NCBI RefSeq assembly: GCF_008368715.1
Contig: NZ_SMRS01000001.1
Span: 62,001 to 126,000, forward strand
Direction of reading: 5' to 3'
Length of the DNA: 64,000 nucleotides
Origin: Nitrincola tapanii
GTDB taxonomy: Bacteria > Pseudomonadota > Gammaproteobacteria > Pseudomonadales > Balneatricaceae
Positions 54,131 through 62,342 of the stretch are shown here, in pieces. Every line of letters starts with the position of its first letter. The stretch's first letter is position 1. Position numbers and translations under genes: made by a program. The notes below the pieces were generated by a model. That model did no database searches. It was given only the letters and a program-made list of their open reading frames with translations, and had not been told where the DNA came from.

Positions 54131-54136
54131 AATAGA

Positions 54137-54166
54137 TTGGGTGCTTTTGTGAAGCTCCATTAAAAT
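54137..54166 (+). promoter_or_regulatory. minor pilin operon promoter
   Basis: TTGGGT at 54137-54142, an 18-base spacer and TAAAAT at 54161-54166. The weak -35 would fit activator dependence on the repeats just upstream. Transcription should begin near 54173. Confidence 0.5.
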
Positions 54167-54211
54167 TAAATCAGAACTAAGCAGTGTAAATGCTGAAGGT
54201 GAAAAATTATT

Positions 54212-54589
54212 ATGCAAGCTTCAATTGTCCGTGGCTTTACCCTCATAGAGCTGATGATCGTAGTCGCCATCATCGGTATTCTGGCGGCCATTGCCTATCC
54301 GAGCTATACCCAATATGTTTTGAGATCTCATCGTGTGGATGCTCAAACGATTTTAATGGATGTGGCGCAGCAATTAGAACGCTGTTACACCTTAAACAAT
54401 AGTTACGCTGAGTGTACGCCTAACGTCCAGCAGCCAGAGCGTTATACGATTGCGCCTACTTCTGGTTATCCTGCTCAGTCCTTTTCTTTAACCGCTACGC
54501 CAGTCGGTACTCAGGTGAATGATCCCTGTGGTGTGATGACACTCACTCATACTGGAAATCGCATTGCGGTGGGAGCAAATTGTTGGTGA
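54212..54589 (+). CDS. PilE-like minor type IV pilin
   Basis: Prepilin with leader MQASIVRG cut before Phe9, Glu at +5, and the helix [32 protein letters not shown]. The [28 protein letters not shown] stretch is typical of the PilE/ComP minor pilin family. It has four Cys residues, the last one the penultimate residue (ANCW). 125 residues. It heads the minor pilin operon here, whereas in P. aeruginosa pilE is the last gene of the fimU-pilVWXY1Y2E cluster. Confidence 0.88.
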   Translation: MQASIVRGFTLIELMIVVAIIGILAAIAYPSYTQYVLRSHRVDAQTILMDVAQQLERCYTLNNSYAECTPNVQQPERYTIAPTSGYPAQSFSLTATPVGTQVNDPCGVMTLTHTGNRIAVGANCW

Positions 54590-55122
54590 TTAAAATGTAT
54601 AGGCAATCGCGTCCAATCATCCTTCCCAAGCCACTCGAAAGCGGCTTCACCTTGATTGAATTGATGGTGGTGACAGTATTGCTTGCGATAATTCTCAGCA
54701 TTGGCATCCCGAACTATATCAGTCTATTGGAGCGCAATCGAACCACGGCTACCGCCAATGAAATATTGGGTGCATTGCAGTATGCACGTAATGAGGCCGT
54801 TCGCTCGAATTCCACAGCGCAGTTTTGTCCGTCAAGTGATGCTGTAACTTGTGCAGCAAATTGGCCGGCCACAGGGGGTAATTGGATAGTGTTGCGCATC
54901 CCTGCCGACCCTGATGATCCGATGAATGTATTGCCTGCTCAATTGATGCGAGTTGGGAATGTTGTTGAGACGGTTACTATAACGGGGCCTATTTTAGTTG
55001 AGTTTGGTTCGGCAGGCCAAATAACCGGCCCCATTTCCAATATTAATGTTGTGTCGGGTGAGTCGTCACGCTGTGTGCTGTTAACGCTTAGCGGTGCAGC
55101 CCAAGTTGGGGGGTGTGGATGA
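54586..55122 (+). CDS. FimU/FimT-like (GspH family) minor pilin
   Basis: Leader ending in PKPLESG is cut before Phe21, with Glu at +5 ([20 protein letters not shown]). [28 protein letters not shown] is the GspH/FimT family signature. The GTG at 54586 overlaps the previous stop (GTGA) and has GGGAG ten bases before; ATG 54595 is an alternative. About 178 residues. In P. aeruginosa FimU couples the tip complex to the pilus shaft. Confidence 0.85.
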   Translation: MIKMYRQSRPIILPKPLESGFTLIELMVVTVLLAIILSIGIPNYISLLERNRTTATANEILGALQYARNEAVRSNSTAQFCPSSDAVTCAANWPATGGNWIVLRIPADPDDPMNVLPAQLMRVGNVVETVTITGPILVEFGSAGQITGPISNINVVSGESSRCVLLTLSGAAQVGGCG

Positions 55123-55568
55123 TGTGTAGGGATCGATTTAGAGCGAATAGAAGAGGTTTTAAGCAACGTGGTATCACTTTGTTAGAGTCCTTGATTGCTA
55201 TGGTTGTTATTGCAATCGGTTTCTCTTCAATTGTTATGCTGCAATTGCGTTCTATGCAGTCTAGTCAATCGAGTTTCCAGCAATCTATCGCTGCAGTGCA
55301 AGCTACAGATTTAGTTGAACGCTTGTGGGCCAACGCCTGTGTGTTAAATGATGAGGTTAGGCGTGATGAGGTATTAGGTGATTGGAGAGGCTCCCACGAA
55401 GAGCATCCTTGGATGCCGAATTGGACGGGTGAAATGGATTTTGATGAAGCGACCTCAACGTATGAAATCACGATTAGCTGGCTTGATCGATTGGCTACTG
55501 GAGATGAAGAGGATAGCAATCGGACATTTCGATATTTAGCCCGAATACCTGTTCTGGATTGTAATTAG
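55119..55568 (+). CDS. pilV: type IV minor pilin PilV
   Basis: Leader ends in FKQRG; processing before Ile19 with Glu at +5 (ITLLESLIAMVVIAIGF), the form usual in PilV. LQLRSMQSSQSSFQQSIAAVQATDLVERLWAN is the family stretch. The ATG at 55119 overlaps the preceding stop as ATGA and follows a GGGGGG Shine-Dalgarno. About 149 residues. Confidence 0.85.
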   Translation: MMCRDRFRANRRGFKQRGITLLESLIAMVVIAIGFSSIVMLQLRSMQSSQSSFQQSIAAVQATDLVERLWANACVLNDEVRRDEVLGDWRGSHEEHPWMPNWTGEMDFDEATSTYEITISWLDRLATGDEEDSNRTFRYLARIPVLDCN

Positions 55569-55607
55569 CCGAGTGTGCATTGTTTATCCAGTCAATGGAG
55601 GTGTTTT

Positions 55608-56603
55608 ATGTTTAGCATGTCAGAAAGTAGCCCAAAAGTTGCAAGTCGGATATTGGCATCCACTAACGTTGTAAAAAGTGCACAGGCTGGTTTTACGCTG
55701 GTTGAGCTCCTTGTCGCTTTGGTGATTGGTGTATTTTTGATTGGAGGGGCCTTGGCGGTTTTTCAATCCAATCAAATTTCATATCGTACAAAAGTTGAAT
55801 TAGATAACGCGCAAGAAGCTTTTCGCTATATGTCCTATACGCTTACTCGCTTAACTAAATCTGCTGCCAATTTCGATAGTGCCTCATCGAATACGGAGCT
55901 AGCTATGAATATTGCGGGTGGGGATGGGGTTAGGAACTGTTTGGGTGCTCCAGTTGCTTTGGGCACCACTCAGTTAAATAGTTTTAGTGTTTCTGGTGGC
56001 AACTTGCAGTGTAGTGTTGATGGAGGGGCACCTGTAACCTTGGTACGACGCGTCAGTGATTTAAACCTATGGTATGGGGTGGATTCAGATGATGATGGAC
56101 GTGTGAGTAATGATGAGTACGTTTTAGCAAATGAAGTAGATGATTGGGCTGTAGATGTAAGGACCGTTTTAGTGCAGCTCTCTATGGAAAGCACAACATC
56201 CAGTGATTTATCCATTCAGTTTGTAACCAGCATGCGTGCGAAGGTCGCTGAAGATTTTATCATTGTACATCCAGATCCCAATGGAGTTCCTGCGCCGCCA
56301 CCTACTGGAAATGAAAATCCACCTGTCGAAGAGGAGGAGGAAGTCAATCCTAATGATCCTGGGGAAGGTGGCGAAAATGGTGGATCAAATGAATCAGATG
56401 AGCCAACTCTAGGCGGTGGTAATGGTGGTAGTTCCTGCTCTAATGTTGAGGTGGATTGTACGTGTCGTTATTTAGGAAATAAGTATTCAATCGTGACAAA
56501 CAAATCAGATCCAGGGTGTCAGGTTTCTATGTGTGCGAGTAATGCACCTGCAGGTCTAAAAAATAACAATGAATTTACTTTTAAAATGACAGTTTGTCGC
56601 TGA
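55608..56603 (+). CDS. pilW: type IV minor pilin PilW with EF-hand loop and Cys-rich tail
   Basis: Leader VVKSAQAG is cut before Phe29; Glu33 is at +5 (FTLVELLVALVIGVFLIGGAL). The N-terminal two thirds match PilW (FQSNQISYRTKVELDNAQEA). Residues 159-170 read DSDDDGRVSNDE, a complete canonical EF-hand calcium loop. After about residue 225 comes an acidic Pro/Gly/Glu-rich linker and then a Cys-rich end with at least five Cys in the last 55 residues. GGAGGTG precedes the ATG at 55608. 331 residues, longer than the usual 270-280. Confidence 0.85.
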   Translation: MFSMSESSPKVASRILASTNVVKSAQAGFTLVELLVALVIGVFLIGGALAVFQSNQISYRTKVELDNAQEAFRYMSYTLTRLTKSAANFDSASSNTELAMNIAGGDGVRNCLGAPVALGTTQLNSFSVSGGNLQCSVDGGAPVTLVRRVSDLNLWYGVDSDDDGRVSNDEYVLANEVDDWAVDVRTVLVQLSMESTTSSDLSIQFVTSMRAKVAEDFIIVHPDPNGVPAPPPTGNENPPVEEEEEVNPNDPGEGGENGGSNESDEPTLGGGNGGSSCSNVEVDCTCRYLGNKYSIVTNKSDPGCQVSMCASNAPAGLKNNNEFTFKMTVCR

Positions 56604-56621
56604 GTCGTTGGGAGGTATGCA

Positions 56622-57917
56622 ATGAACACGAATATACAGCAACAAAAAGGGGTTGCTCTGGTCATCAGTTTGATTCTTTTGTTGGTCGCTACTCTCGTCA
56701 CAGTCTTAGGGATGCAGGGGAGTCGTATGCAGGAGCGAATGAGCTCCAATCAAAACAATAAGGCTTTATCAGCCATGGCGGCTGAATATGGTGCTTCTCA
56801 TTTTTTGGCTGAGTTGCGAGAAAATGGTTTTAACGCAGCGACCTGGGCTGAAGATATGGGTATCGCAACGAGCGGAATAAACCCAACTCCAGTGCCTGAT
56901 GGCAATGGAGTGTATTGGATAGATGTGGTTAATGTGTCGCCAATTACAGTCGAGATGAATGTGTTTGGTGCCATCAGAGAAGGTGAGGATATTGATAATC
57001 TCGCGTTGACACAGTTACGAATTTCTTTAAGAAGGGAGTTTATTCCAGGAACGCCACCAACCACAGAAGAGGTTCCTACCGGAACTCCAGGGGGTGGATC
57101 AGGAGGTGCTATTAATCTAGTGGGTAATGTTGCGGAGTTTAAAGTGCCCAACTCTAATTCCTTCCAAGTTAACGGTCAAGGTGGACCGGCCTTGGGTACA
57201 GGTAGAGGGGGGGATCGAGATGATATTCTCGCTGAGTTGATCAAGGAAGGCAGGGATCATAACTATATAGGCGGTGTACAAGAGATAGATTATAACGCAG
57301 GTTTATGGGGTGATCCTGCCCAAGTTAAAAGCTTTGTTGATGCTGTGTGTTCAAGTTCGGGTGCACGATGTGGGAATACTGTTCCAAATGATACGGTCGT
57401 CAATAAAAATAATGCGGCAAGCCAGCAGCATAAAATTACGGTCGTGAGAGGGGATGCTGCGATTGAATTTAAAGGCAACGATACCGGCTCAGGGATTCTA
57501 ATAGTCGAAGGAAATTTGACCACAAAAGGCACTCCTTCATGGAATGGTTTAGTTATTGTATTGGGGGGTACATTTAGCATAGGTGGTGGTGGTAATGGTG
57601 GATTGGAAGGCTCCATGTATGTCTTGAATATGAATACACCTTCTAGTGGTGAATGGAGCTATCGTTCAACTGGGGTGACTTTTGATAGTAAAGGTGGTGG
57701 CACCGCTCTTTTTAATCATAATTGTCAGCAAATTAATCAGGCATTAGGTTTGTTGAATGAAACAGCAAGAACTCTATGGGCCAATGCAGACTCTTGTTCA
57801 AACAATCAATCAGGTGGTGGTACTGGTGGCTCAGAAACAGAAACAATTATCACGGATCCAGGTACACCGGGAGAGTGGCGTTATGATGTTGTCACTTGGT
57901 CTGAAGTTTTGAATTAG
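56622..57917 (+). CDS. enlarged PilX-like minor pilin
   Basis: The N-terminus MNTNIQQQKGVALVISLILL with LVATLVTVLGMQGSRMQERM is the PilX N-terminal domain, which lacks the usual Glu5. At 431 residues it is about twice a normal PilX. After a Gly/Thr/Pro-rich hinge (about 150-165) comes a second domain with GSGILIVEGNLTTKG and NGLVIVLGGTFSIGGGGNGG, a repetitive Gly/Val pattern suggesting a beta-helix or adhesin-like fold. In the cluster order pilY1 should follow, but the next gene is algR, converging with only 3 bases between the stops. Confidence 0.78.
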   Translation: MNTNIQQQKGVALVISLILLLVATLVTVLGMQGSRMQERMSSNQNNKALSAMAAEYGASHFLAELRENGFNAATWAEDMGIATSGINPTPVPDGNGVYWIDVVNVSPITVEMNVFGAIREGEDIDNLALTQLRISLRREFIPGTPPTTEEVPTGTPGGGSGGAINLVGNVAEFKVPNSNSFQVNGQGGPALGTGRGGDRDDILAELIKEGRDHNYIGGVQEIDYNAGLWGDPAQVKSFVDAVCSSSGARCGNTVPNDTVVNKNNAASQQHKITVVRGDAAIEFKGNDTGSGILIVEGNLTTKGTPSWNGLVIVLGGTFSIGGGGNGGLEGSMYVLNMNTPSSGEWSYRSTGVTFDSKGGGTALFNHNCQQINQALGLLNETARTLWANADSCSNNQSGGGTGGSETETIITDPGTPGEWRYDVVTWSEVLN

Positions 57918-57920
57918 CGT

Positions 57921-58634
57921 TTAAGTGAATAGAGTATGTTTGATGATTGAGGCAAGCCTTCTGCTTGCTTCGATTTTTTTTGTGCATCCAAGAATAGAAA
58001 CTAGATGTTGTCCATTAGGTAGAAGTGTTAAGCGTTCCAATCTGCATCTGTTAATTAATGTATTTCTATGTACTCTGAGGACTTTCCCTTGGAGTTCTTT
58101 TTCTAGTTGTTTTAAGCTTTTGTCTAAAATGGCTTCTCCCCCATCAAACACCATTCTCACAAGTTTATCCTCTGCAATAAAATATTGAACTTGATCGAAG
58201 CGAATGCGCCTTAGGCTCGTGCCAATTTGATAAGTGATCCAGGGGTTTTCTTCTTCTTTTTTCTCAAGATGCGCGCGTGTTTGTGTGCCTAATTGCTTGA
58301 GGGCTTGGGCGAGCCTGGCGGCATCAACTGGCTTGAGTAGATAGTCTTCAGGTTTGACGCGGTAGGCATCTAGAGCATGTTCAGCATGTGCTGTCACAAA
58401 AATGATCGCAGGGGGGATGGGCAGTTGATTGATTTTAGCTGCAACCTCTAGGCCGTTTTCTCCTGGCATTTCGATATCGAGAAGAATGAGATCCGGCTTC
58501 AGCTTTGCGGTTAATGTGAGCGCCTCTTCACCGTTTGTAGCCTCCCCGATAAGAGTGAAATGACGATGTGCTTGCAGCAATCGCTTTAAGCGCGAACGTG
58601 CTAGGGGTTCATCATCAACGATCAGTGTTCGCAT
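57921..58634 (-). CDS. algR: LytTR-family response regulator (AlgR-like)
   Basis: Receiver domain with Asp7-Asp8, phosphorylation site Asp53 (LILLDIEMPG) and the KPEDYLLKPV end, then a C-terminal LytTR DNA-binding domain (LRRIRFDQVQYFIAEDKLV, VHRNTLINRCRLERL). 237 residues. In P. aeruginosa AlgR switches on the fimU-pilVWXY1Y2E operon. Here it lies next to the equivalent operon, on the other strand. Its start overlaps the end of algZ by 20 bases, so both are one transcript. Confidence 0.88.
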   Translation of the reverse strand: MRTLIVDDEPLARSRLKRLLQAHRHFTLIGEATNGEEALTLTAKLKPDLILLDIEMPGENGLEVAAKINQLPIPPAIIFVTAHAEHALDAYRVKPEDYLLKPVDAARLAQALKQLGTQTRAHLEKKEEENPWITYQIGTSLRRIRFDQVQYFIAEDKLVRMVFDGGEAILDKSLKQLEKELQGKVLRVHRNTLINRCRLERLTLLPNGQHLVSILGCTKKIEASRRLASIIKHTLFT

Positions 58635-59649
58635 GGGGGATCACCAGTTTGACACGATAAATTTGATCATTGTGGCCTGTAATGAGTTTAGCCTGCGCAC
58701 CCAGGTTTAGCTCAAGGCGTTTGCGTATGTTATCCAGTGCGACTCCGTTGCCAGGAGAATCGTCTGTGCAGTTGGGGAGAGGGTTGGTGATCACAATGCT
58801 CGTGCTTTTTTGACTGCTTAAGATTTGAATCTTGATATAACCCCCTTTGGGTAGGCGTTCGATACCATGATTGATGGCGTTTTCGAGGAGAGGTTGCAAG
58901 GTTAGGGTCGGTAAGGGGATATCGAGTAGCGGTTCGGGTTGTTGCCAGTCGATGTTTAATCTTTCACCGAGGCGCCATTGCTCCAGGTCTAGATAGGCTT
59001 GAGCGAGCGTGATTTCGCTCTTGAGTGTAGACTCTTCACCAGCCTTGAGTGCTGCTCGAAACAGCGTGGCGAGATTAAGCAAGAGAGATTCCGCAGCTGG
59101 GGCGTTGGAGTGGGTTAATTCAGCGGCTGTGTTTAAGCTGTTAAATAAAAAGTGGGGGCGAATACGTGCTTGCAGAGCATCGAGTTCTGAGCGGGATTGT
59201 GCGCTGATCAGTGCATTACGTTCTTCATGCATGAGGTAGAACTGAAAACCGATGATGCCAAGAATCAGCGCCACCAACAGATTGTGTATCAAAAAGAGTT
59301 CTAGATTTGTTCCCGCCTCCCAGCCTTTCTGGGTCAGGATAAAATAGGCGACTAGGCTGACTAAAGTGGTGCAACTGAGTAGCAGTAGACAGGCGATGCT
59401 CGCGAAATAGGCCGGTGATAGGTGTTGCAGTTTTTTTTGTAATCCGCAGAGCAAAAAAAGTGTCAGCAAAGTGACCCATTGAACAAACAGGGTGGTGAAG
59501 CCTAGACGTAACCAGCGATCCTCCTGAACACCGGGCGCTAAAGCCAGCAGGATAGCGACGGCCTGTGCGAGTACAAGAGCGCGAAAAACCAGTTTGCTTT
59601 GGCAAAGCTGGGGTGTCGTTGTATTGGGTTTCAAGCCGGCTTTGACCAT
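58615..59649 (-). CDS. algZ: AlgZ/FimS-like histidine kinase
   Basis: Membrane sensor with about four hydrophobic segments in the first half and a LytS-type kinase core: the conserved His in LQARIRPHFLFNSLN and the ATPase N-box LQPLLENAINHGIERLPKGG with GNGVALDNIRKRLEL. 344 residues (P. aeruginosa FimS 358). The ATG at 59649 is used; TTG 59652 directly before it is a poorer choice. Upstream gene of the algZ-algR pair. Confidence 0.86.
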   Translation of the reverse strand: MVKAGLKPNTTTPQLCQSKLVFRALVLAQAVAILLALAPGVQEDRWLRLGFTTLFVQWVTLLTLFLLCGLQKKLQHLSPAYFASIACLLLLSCTTLVSLVAYFILTQKGWEAGTNLELFLIHNLLVALILGIIGFQFYLMHEERNALISAQSRSELDALQARIRPHFLFNSLNTAAELTHSNAPAAESLLLNLATLFRAALKAGEESTLKSEITLAQAYLDLEQWRLGERLNIDWQQPEPLLDIPLPTLTLQPLLENAINHGIERLPKGGYIKIQILSSQKSTSIVITNPLPNCTDDSPGNGVALDNIRKRLELNLGAQAKLITGHNDQIYRVKLVIPHANTDR

Positions 59650-59694
59650 CAAGTTTTATTTTCTTTCAAATGAGTCTTTAGCTTAGCACAAGTC

Positions 59695-59727
59695 AAAAAA
59701 GGCTTGATTAAGAGATAAAATCAAGCC
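59695..59727 (-). terminator. minus-strand terminator-shaped hairpin before algZ
   Basis: On the minus strand GGCTTGATT and AATCAAGCC form nine pairs with a 9-base loop, followed by TTTTTT, 46 bases before the algZ ATG. No minus-strand gene ends here, so an attenuator in the algZ leader or a stop for antisense transcription from hemE are the options. Confidence 0.55.
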
Positions 59728-59794
59728 AGAAATTTCCATCGATTAGGGCTACAATAGCGCCCAACTATTATGTAGATAACAGGATTTCCTAGCT

Positions 59795-60865
59795 ATGGCC
59801 GAGCTGAAAAATGATCGCTTTCTAAGGGCGCTGATGCGCCAGCCCGTGGATGTGACTCCGGTATGGATGATGCGTCAGGCCGGGCGTTATCTTCCTGAGT
59901 ACAAGGCGACGCGTGCCCAGGCTGGGGATTTTATGAGCCTGTGTAAAAATGCGGAGCTGGCCTGTGAGGTGACTCTGCAGCCGCTGGAGCGTTATGACCT
60001 GGATGCGGCGATTCTCTTCTCCGATATTCTCACTATTCCGGATGCGATGGGCTTAGGCTTGTATTTTGAAGCCGGTGAAGGCCCACGCTTTAAAAAGATC
60101 ATCCGTAGTGAAGCCGATGTGGCCGCTTTGCCGGTGCCGAAAGCGGAAGCGGATCTGGATTATGTGATGCGGGCGGTGAAAACCATCCGTTCTGCGCTGA
60201 ATGGCCGTGTGCCTTTGATCGGTTTTTCCGGCAGCCCTTGGACGCTGGCGACCTATATGGTCGAGGGTGGCTCCAGTAAAGATTTCCGTCATATCAAAGA
60301 GATGATGTATGCGACCCCGGAGGTGCTGCATGCGCTGTTGGATAAGCTGGCGCAGTCTGTGACGGATTATCTGAATCAACAGATTTTAAGTGGTGCCCAG
60401 GCGGTACAGATTTTTGATACCTGGGGCGGTGTGTTGAATCCGCAGATGTATCAAGAGTTCTCCTTGGCTTATATGCGCAAGATTGTCTCGGGTTTGATCC
60501 GTGAACATGAAGGCCGTGCCGTGCCGGTGATTATGTTTACCAAGAATGGTGGCCAGTGGTTGGAGGTGATGGCGGAAGCCGGTGCCGATGCCTTGGGCTT
60601 GGATTGGACGACTAATATTGATGAGGCGCGGCGTCGTGTCGGTGATCGTGTGGCGTTACAGGGTAATATGGACCCGTCGGTACTCTATGCGCCTCCGGCA
60701 CGGATTCGTGCTGAAGTAGCGGATATTCTGCAGCGTTTTGGCACCGGCCCCGGCCATGTGTTTAACCTGGGCCATGGTATTCATCAGTTTGTGAAGCCGG
60801 AGCATGCCGGTGTCTTTGTTGAGGCGGTGCATGAGTTGAGCGCACCTTATCATGCTCAGTCTTAA
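59795..60865 (+). CDS. hemE: uroporphyrinogen decarboxylase
   Basis: Removes four carboxyl groups from uroporphyrinogen III to give coproporphyrinogen III in haem synthesis. The signature [15 protein letters not shown] is at residues 22-36, the active-site Asp lies in [14 protein letters not shown], and [19 protein letters not shown] and [14 protein letters not shown] follow. 356 residues (E. coli 354). A TACAAT -10 (59750-59755) lies upstream, without a convincing -35. Confidence 0.97.
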   Translation: MAELKNDRFLRALMRQPVDVTPVWMMRQAGRYLPEYKATRAQAGDFMSLCKNAELACEVTLQPLERYDLDAAILFSDILTIPDAMGLGLYFEAGEGPRFKKIIRSEADVAALPVPKAEADLDYVMRAVKTIRSALNGRVPLIGFSGSPWTLATYMVEGGSSKDFRHIKEMMYATPEVLHALLDKLAQSVTDYLNQQILSGAQAVQIFDTWGGVLNPQMYQEFSLAYMRKIVSGLIREHEGRAVPVIMFTKNGGQWLEVMAEAGADALGLDWTTNIDEARRRVGDRVALQGNMDPSVLYAPPARIRAEVADILQRFGTGPGHVFNLGHGIHQFVKPEHAGVFVEAVHELSAPYHAQS

Positions 60866-60886
60866 GCCGGTTTCAAGAGAATCAAA

Positions 60887-61549
60887 ATGAAAAAACTGAA
60901 TCAACTTTTTCAGAATAACCAGGGATGGTCAGACCGTATTCGCCGCATGAATCCGGATTTTTTTCCGACCCTTGCGGCGCAGCAAGCCCCGGAGTATCTC
61001 TGGATCGGTTGTTCAGACAGTCGTGTGCCCGCGAATGAGATCGTCGATCTTCTGCCAGGTGAGGTGTTTGTTCATCGCAATGTCTCTAACCTGGTGGTGC
61101 ATACCGATATGAATTGCTTGTCGGTGCTGCAGTATGCGGTGCAGGTGTTGAAGGTGAAGCATGTCATGGTCGTCGGTCATTATGGTTGTGGCGGGGTGAA
61201 GGCGGCGCTGGATACGCGCTCGCATGGCTTGATCGACAACTGGCTTGGCCATATTCGTGATGTCTACTTCAAGCATAAGCAGCTACTCGGGGATTGGCAG
61301 GAAACGCCCCAGCAGTTTGATCGTTTATGCGAGTTGAATGTGATTGAGCAGGCGGAAAATGTCTGCAACACCACCTTTGTGCGTGAGGCCTGGGCGCGTG
61401 GCCAGGATGTGACGGTACATGCTTGGATTTATAGTCTGAATAATGGCTTGTTGACGGATCTGAGTTTCTGCTCCAGTTCAGCGGATGAAACCGATCTGGA
61501 ATATGAGCGGGCGTTGCAGCGTGTGGAGCGTTTGGTCGAGACTGACTAA
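60887..61549 (+). CDS. can: beta-carbonic anhydrase
   Basis: Interconverts CO2 and bicarbonate, supplying carboxylases. The zinc ligands fall at Cys42, Asp44 (GCSDSRVPANEI), His98 and Cys101 (GHYGCGG), exactly the numbering of E. coli Can, so the enzyme is the type II, allosterically gated beta class. 220 residues (E. coli 220). It follows hemE by 21 bases with AAGAG upstream, so the two may be one transcript. Confidence 0.96.
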   Translation: MKKLNQLFQNNQGWSDRIRRMNPDFFPTLAAQQAPEYLWIGCSDSRVPANEIVDLLPGEVFVHRNVSNLVVHTDMNCLSVLQYAVQVLKVKHVMVVGHYGCGGVKAALDTRSHGLIDNWLGHIRDVYFKHKQLLGDWQETPQQFDRLCELNVIEQAENVCNTTFVREAWARGQDVTVHAWIYSLNNGLLTDLSFCSSSADETDLEYERALQRVERLVETD

Positions 61550-61566
61550 TGGAATCGGTATTGCGC

Positions 61567-61624
61567 TAAATTGAGCACCTACAAGGCAGCACATGTGTGC
61601 TTGACCCTGGAGGTGCTCAGTTTT
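61567..61624. terminator. nested inverted repeat between can and a convergent lipoprotein gene
   Basis: Outer arms TGAGCACCT (61572-61580) and AGGTGCTCA (61611-61619) enclose a second perfect repeat, AGCACA-TG-TGTGCT (61588-61601). A-rich and T-rich flanks are present on the two sides, so it probably ends transcription in both directions. Confidence 0.65.
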
Positions 61625-61642
61625 AACACAAGGATGATGGAT

Positions 61643-62203
61643 TTACTTAGGCAAGCTATTCATCAGATTGAGAAGAGTTTGCGCCTCATTGCTGACACCT
61701 GGCTGGTTATTTACTGTGCCGCCGGTTCTTTGCTGTAATTGCTGTTGTAACAGCAAAAGAGCCGTATTAGAGGGTTGCTGAGTCGTGGTCGGGGCTGCGG
61801 TAGTTTGCTGATCTGCCAGCATGTTCAGCATCAAAACATCGATGGTATCCGCATCAAAGCGACCACTGACATTTAAACCATAATCACGTTGGAAGTTTTG
61901 CAGGGCGCGACGCGTTGCCGGACCCGCCACACCATCAGCAGTGCCAACACTATATCCCATCGTGTTCATTTGTGTTTGCAGTAAACGCGTTTTGCTGCGC
62001 TCATCCATCCCATCAAGCATAGCGCTGGCATTCACTATTTGTTGTTGACTGGGGGCCAGATTATTGGCTTGAGCGGCTTGCATCTGTTGAGCTGCATTTA
62101 ATACGCTAGAAACACCATCTGCATTACAGCCGGCTAAGGCGAAAGCTGATGCAGCGGTGATGATAAGGGGCTTAATATGTTTTTTGATTAATTTTGATTT
62201 CAC
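61643..62203 (-). CDS. lipoprotein with a peptidoglycan-binding domain
   Basis: A lipoprotein signal sequence ends in the lipobox LAGC (Cys26). After a Gln/Ala-rich stretch comes a PG_binding_1 repeat with TQMNTMGYSVGTADGVAGPA and TRRALQNFQRDYGLNVSGRF. The C-terminal third is low in complexity, rich in Gln, Thr and Asn. 186 residues. Likely anchored in the outer membrane and in contact with the sacculus. It stands alone, converging with can; its partner enzyme, if any, is unknown. Confidence 0.75.
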   Translation of the reverse strand: MKSKLIKKHIKPLIITAASAFALAGCNADGVSSVLNAAQQMQAAQANNLAPSQQQIVNASAMLDGMDERSKTRLLQTQMNTMGYSVGTADGVAGPATRRALQNFQRDYGLNVSGRFDADTIDVLMLNMLADQQTTAAPTTTQQPSNTALLLLQQQLQQRTGGTVNNQPGVSNEAQTLLNLMNSLPK

Positions 62204-62342
62204 AATCCTATTCCTTATTCCTTGATATTAATGGTTCCATGAACTCCAGTTCATCAAGCATAGCAACTGCTATACTCTTGAGTCTGTAAATGTAAAATTA
62301 TTTTTAGAGCTCCTTTAGTCAAAGTGATATGTTTTATTTTCC

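Noticed and set aside
54040..54178. Possible remnant of another protein (fragments such as GIWLDPKED and TVYPNRLGAFVKLH in different frames)
   Set aside because: The fragments lie in two frames separated by a stop, I could not tie them to a family with confidence, and the interval is better explained as the promoter region of the minor pilin operon.
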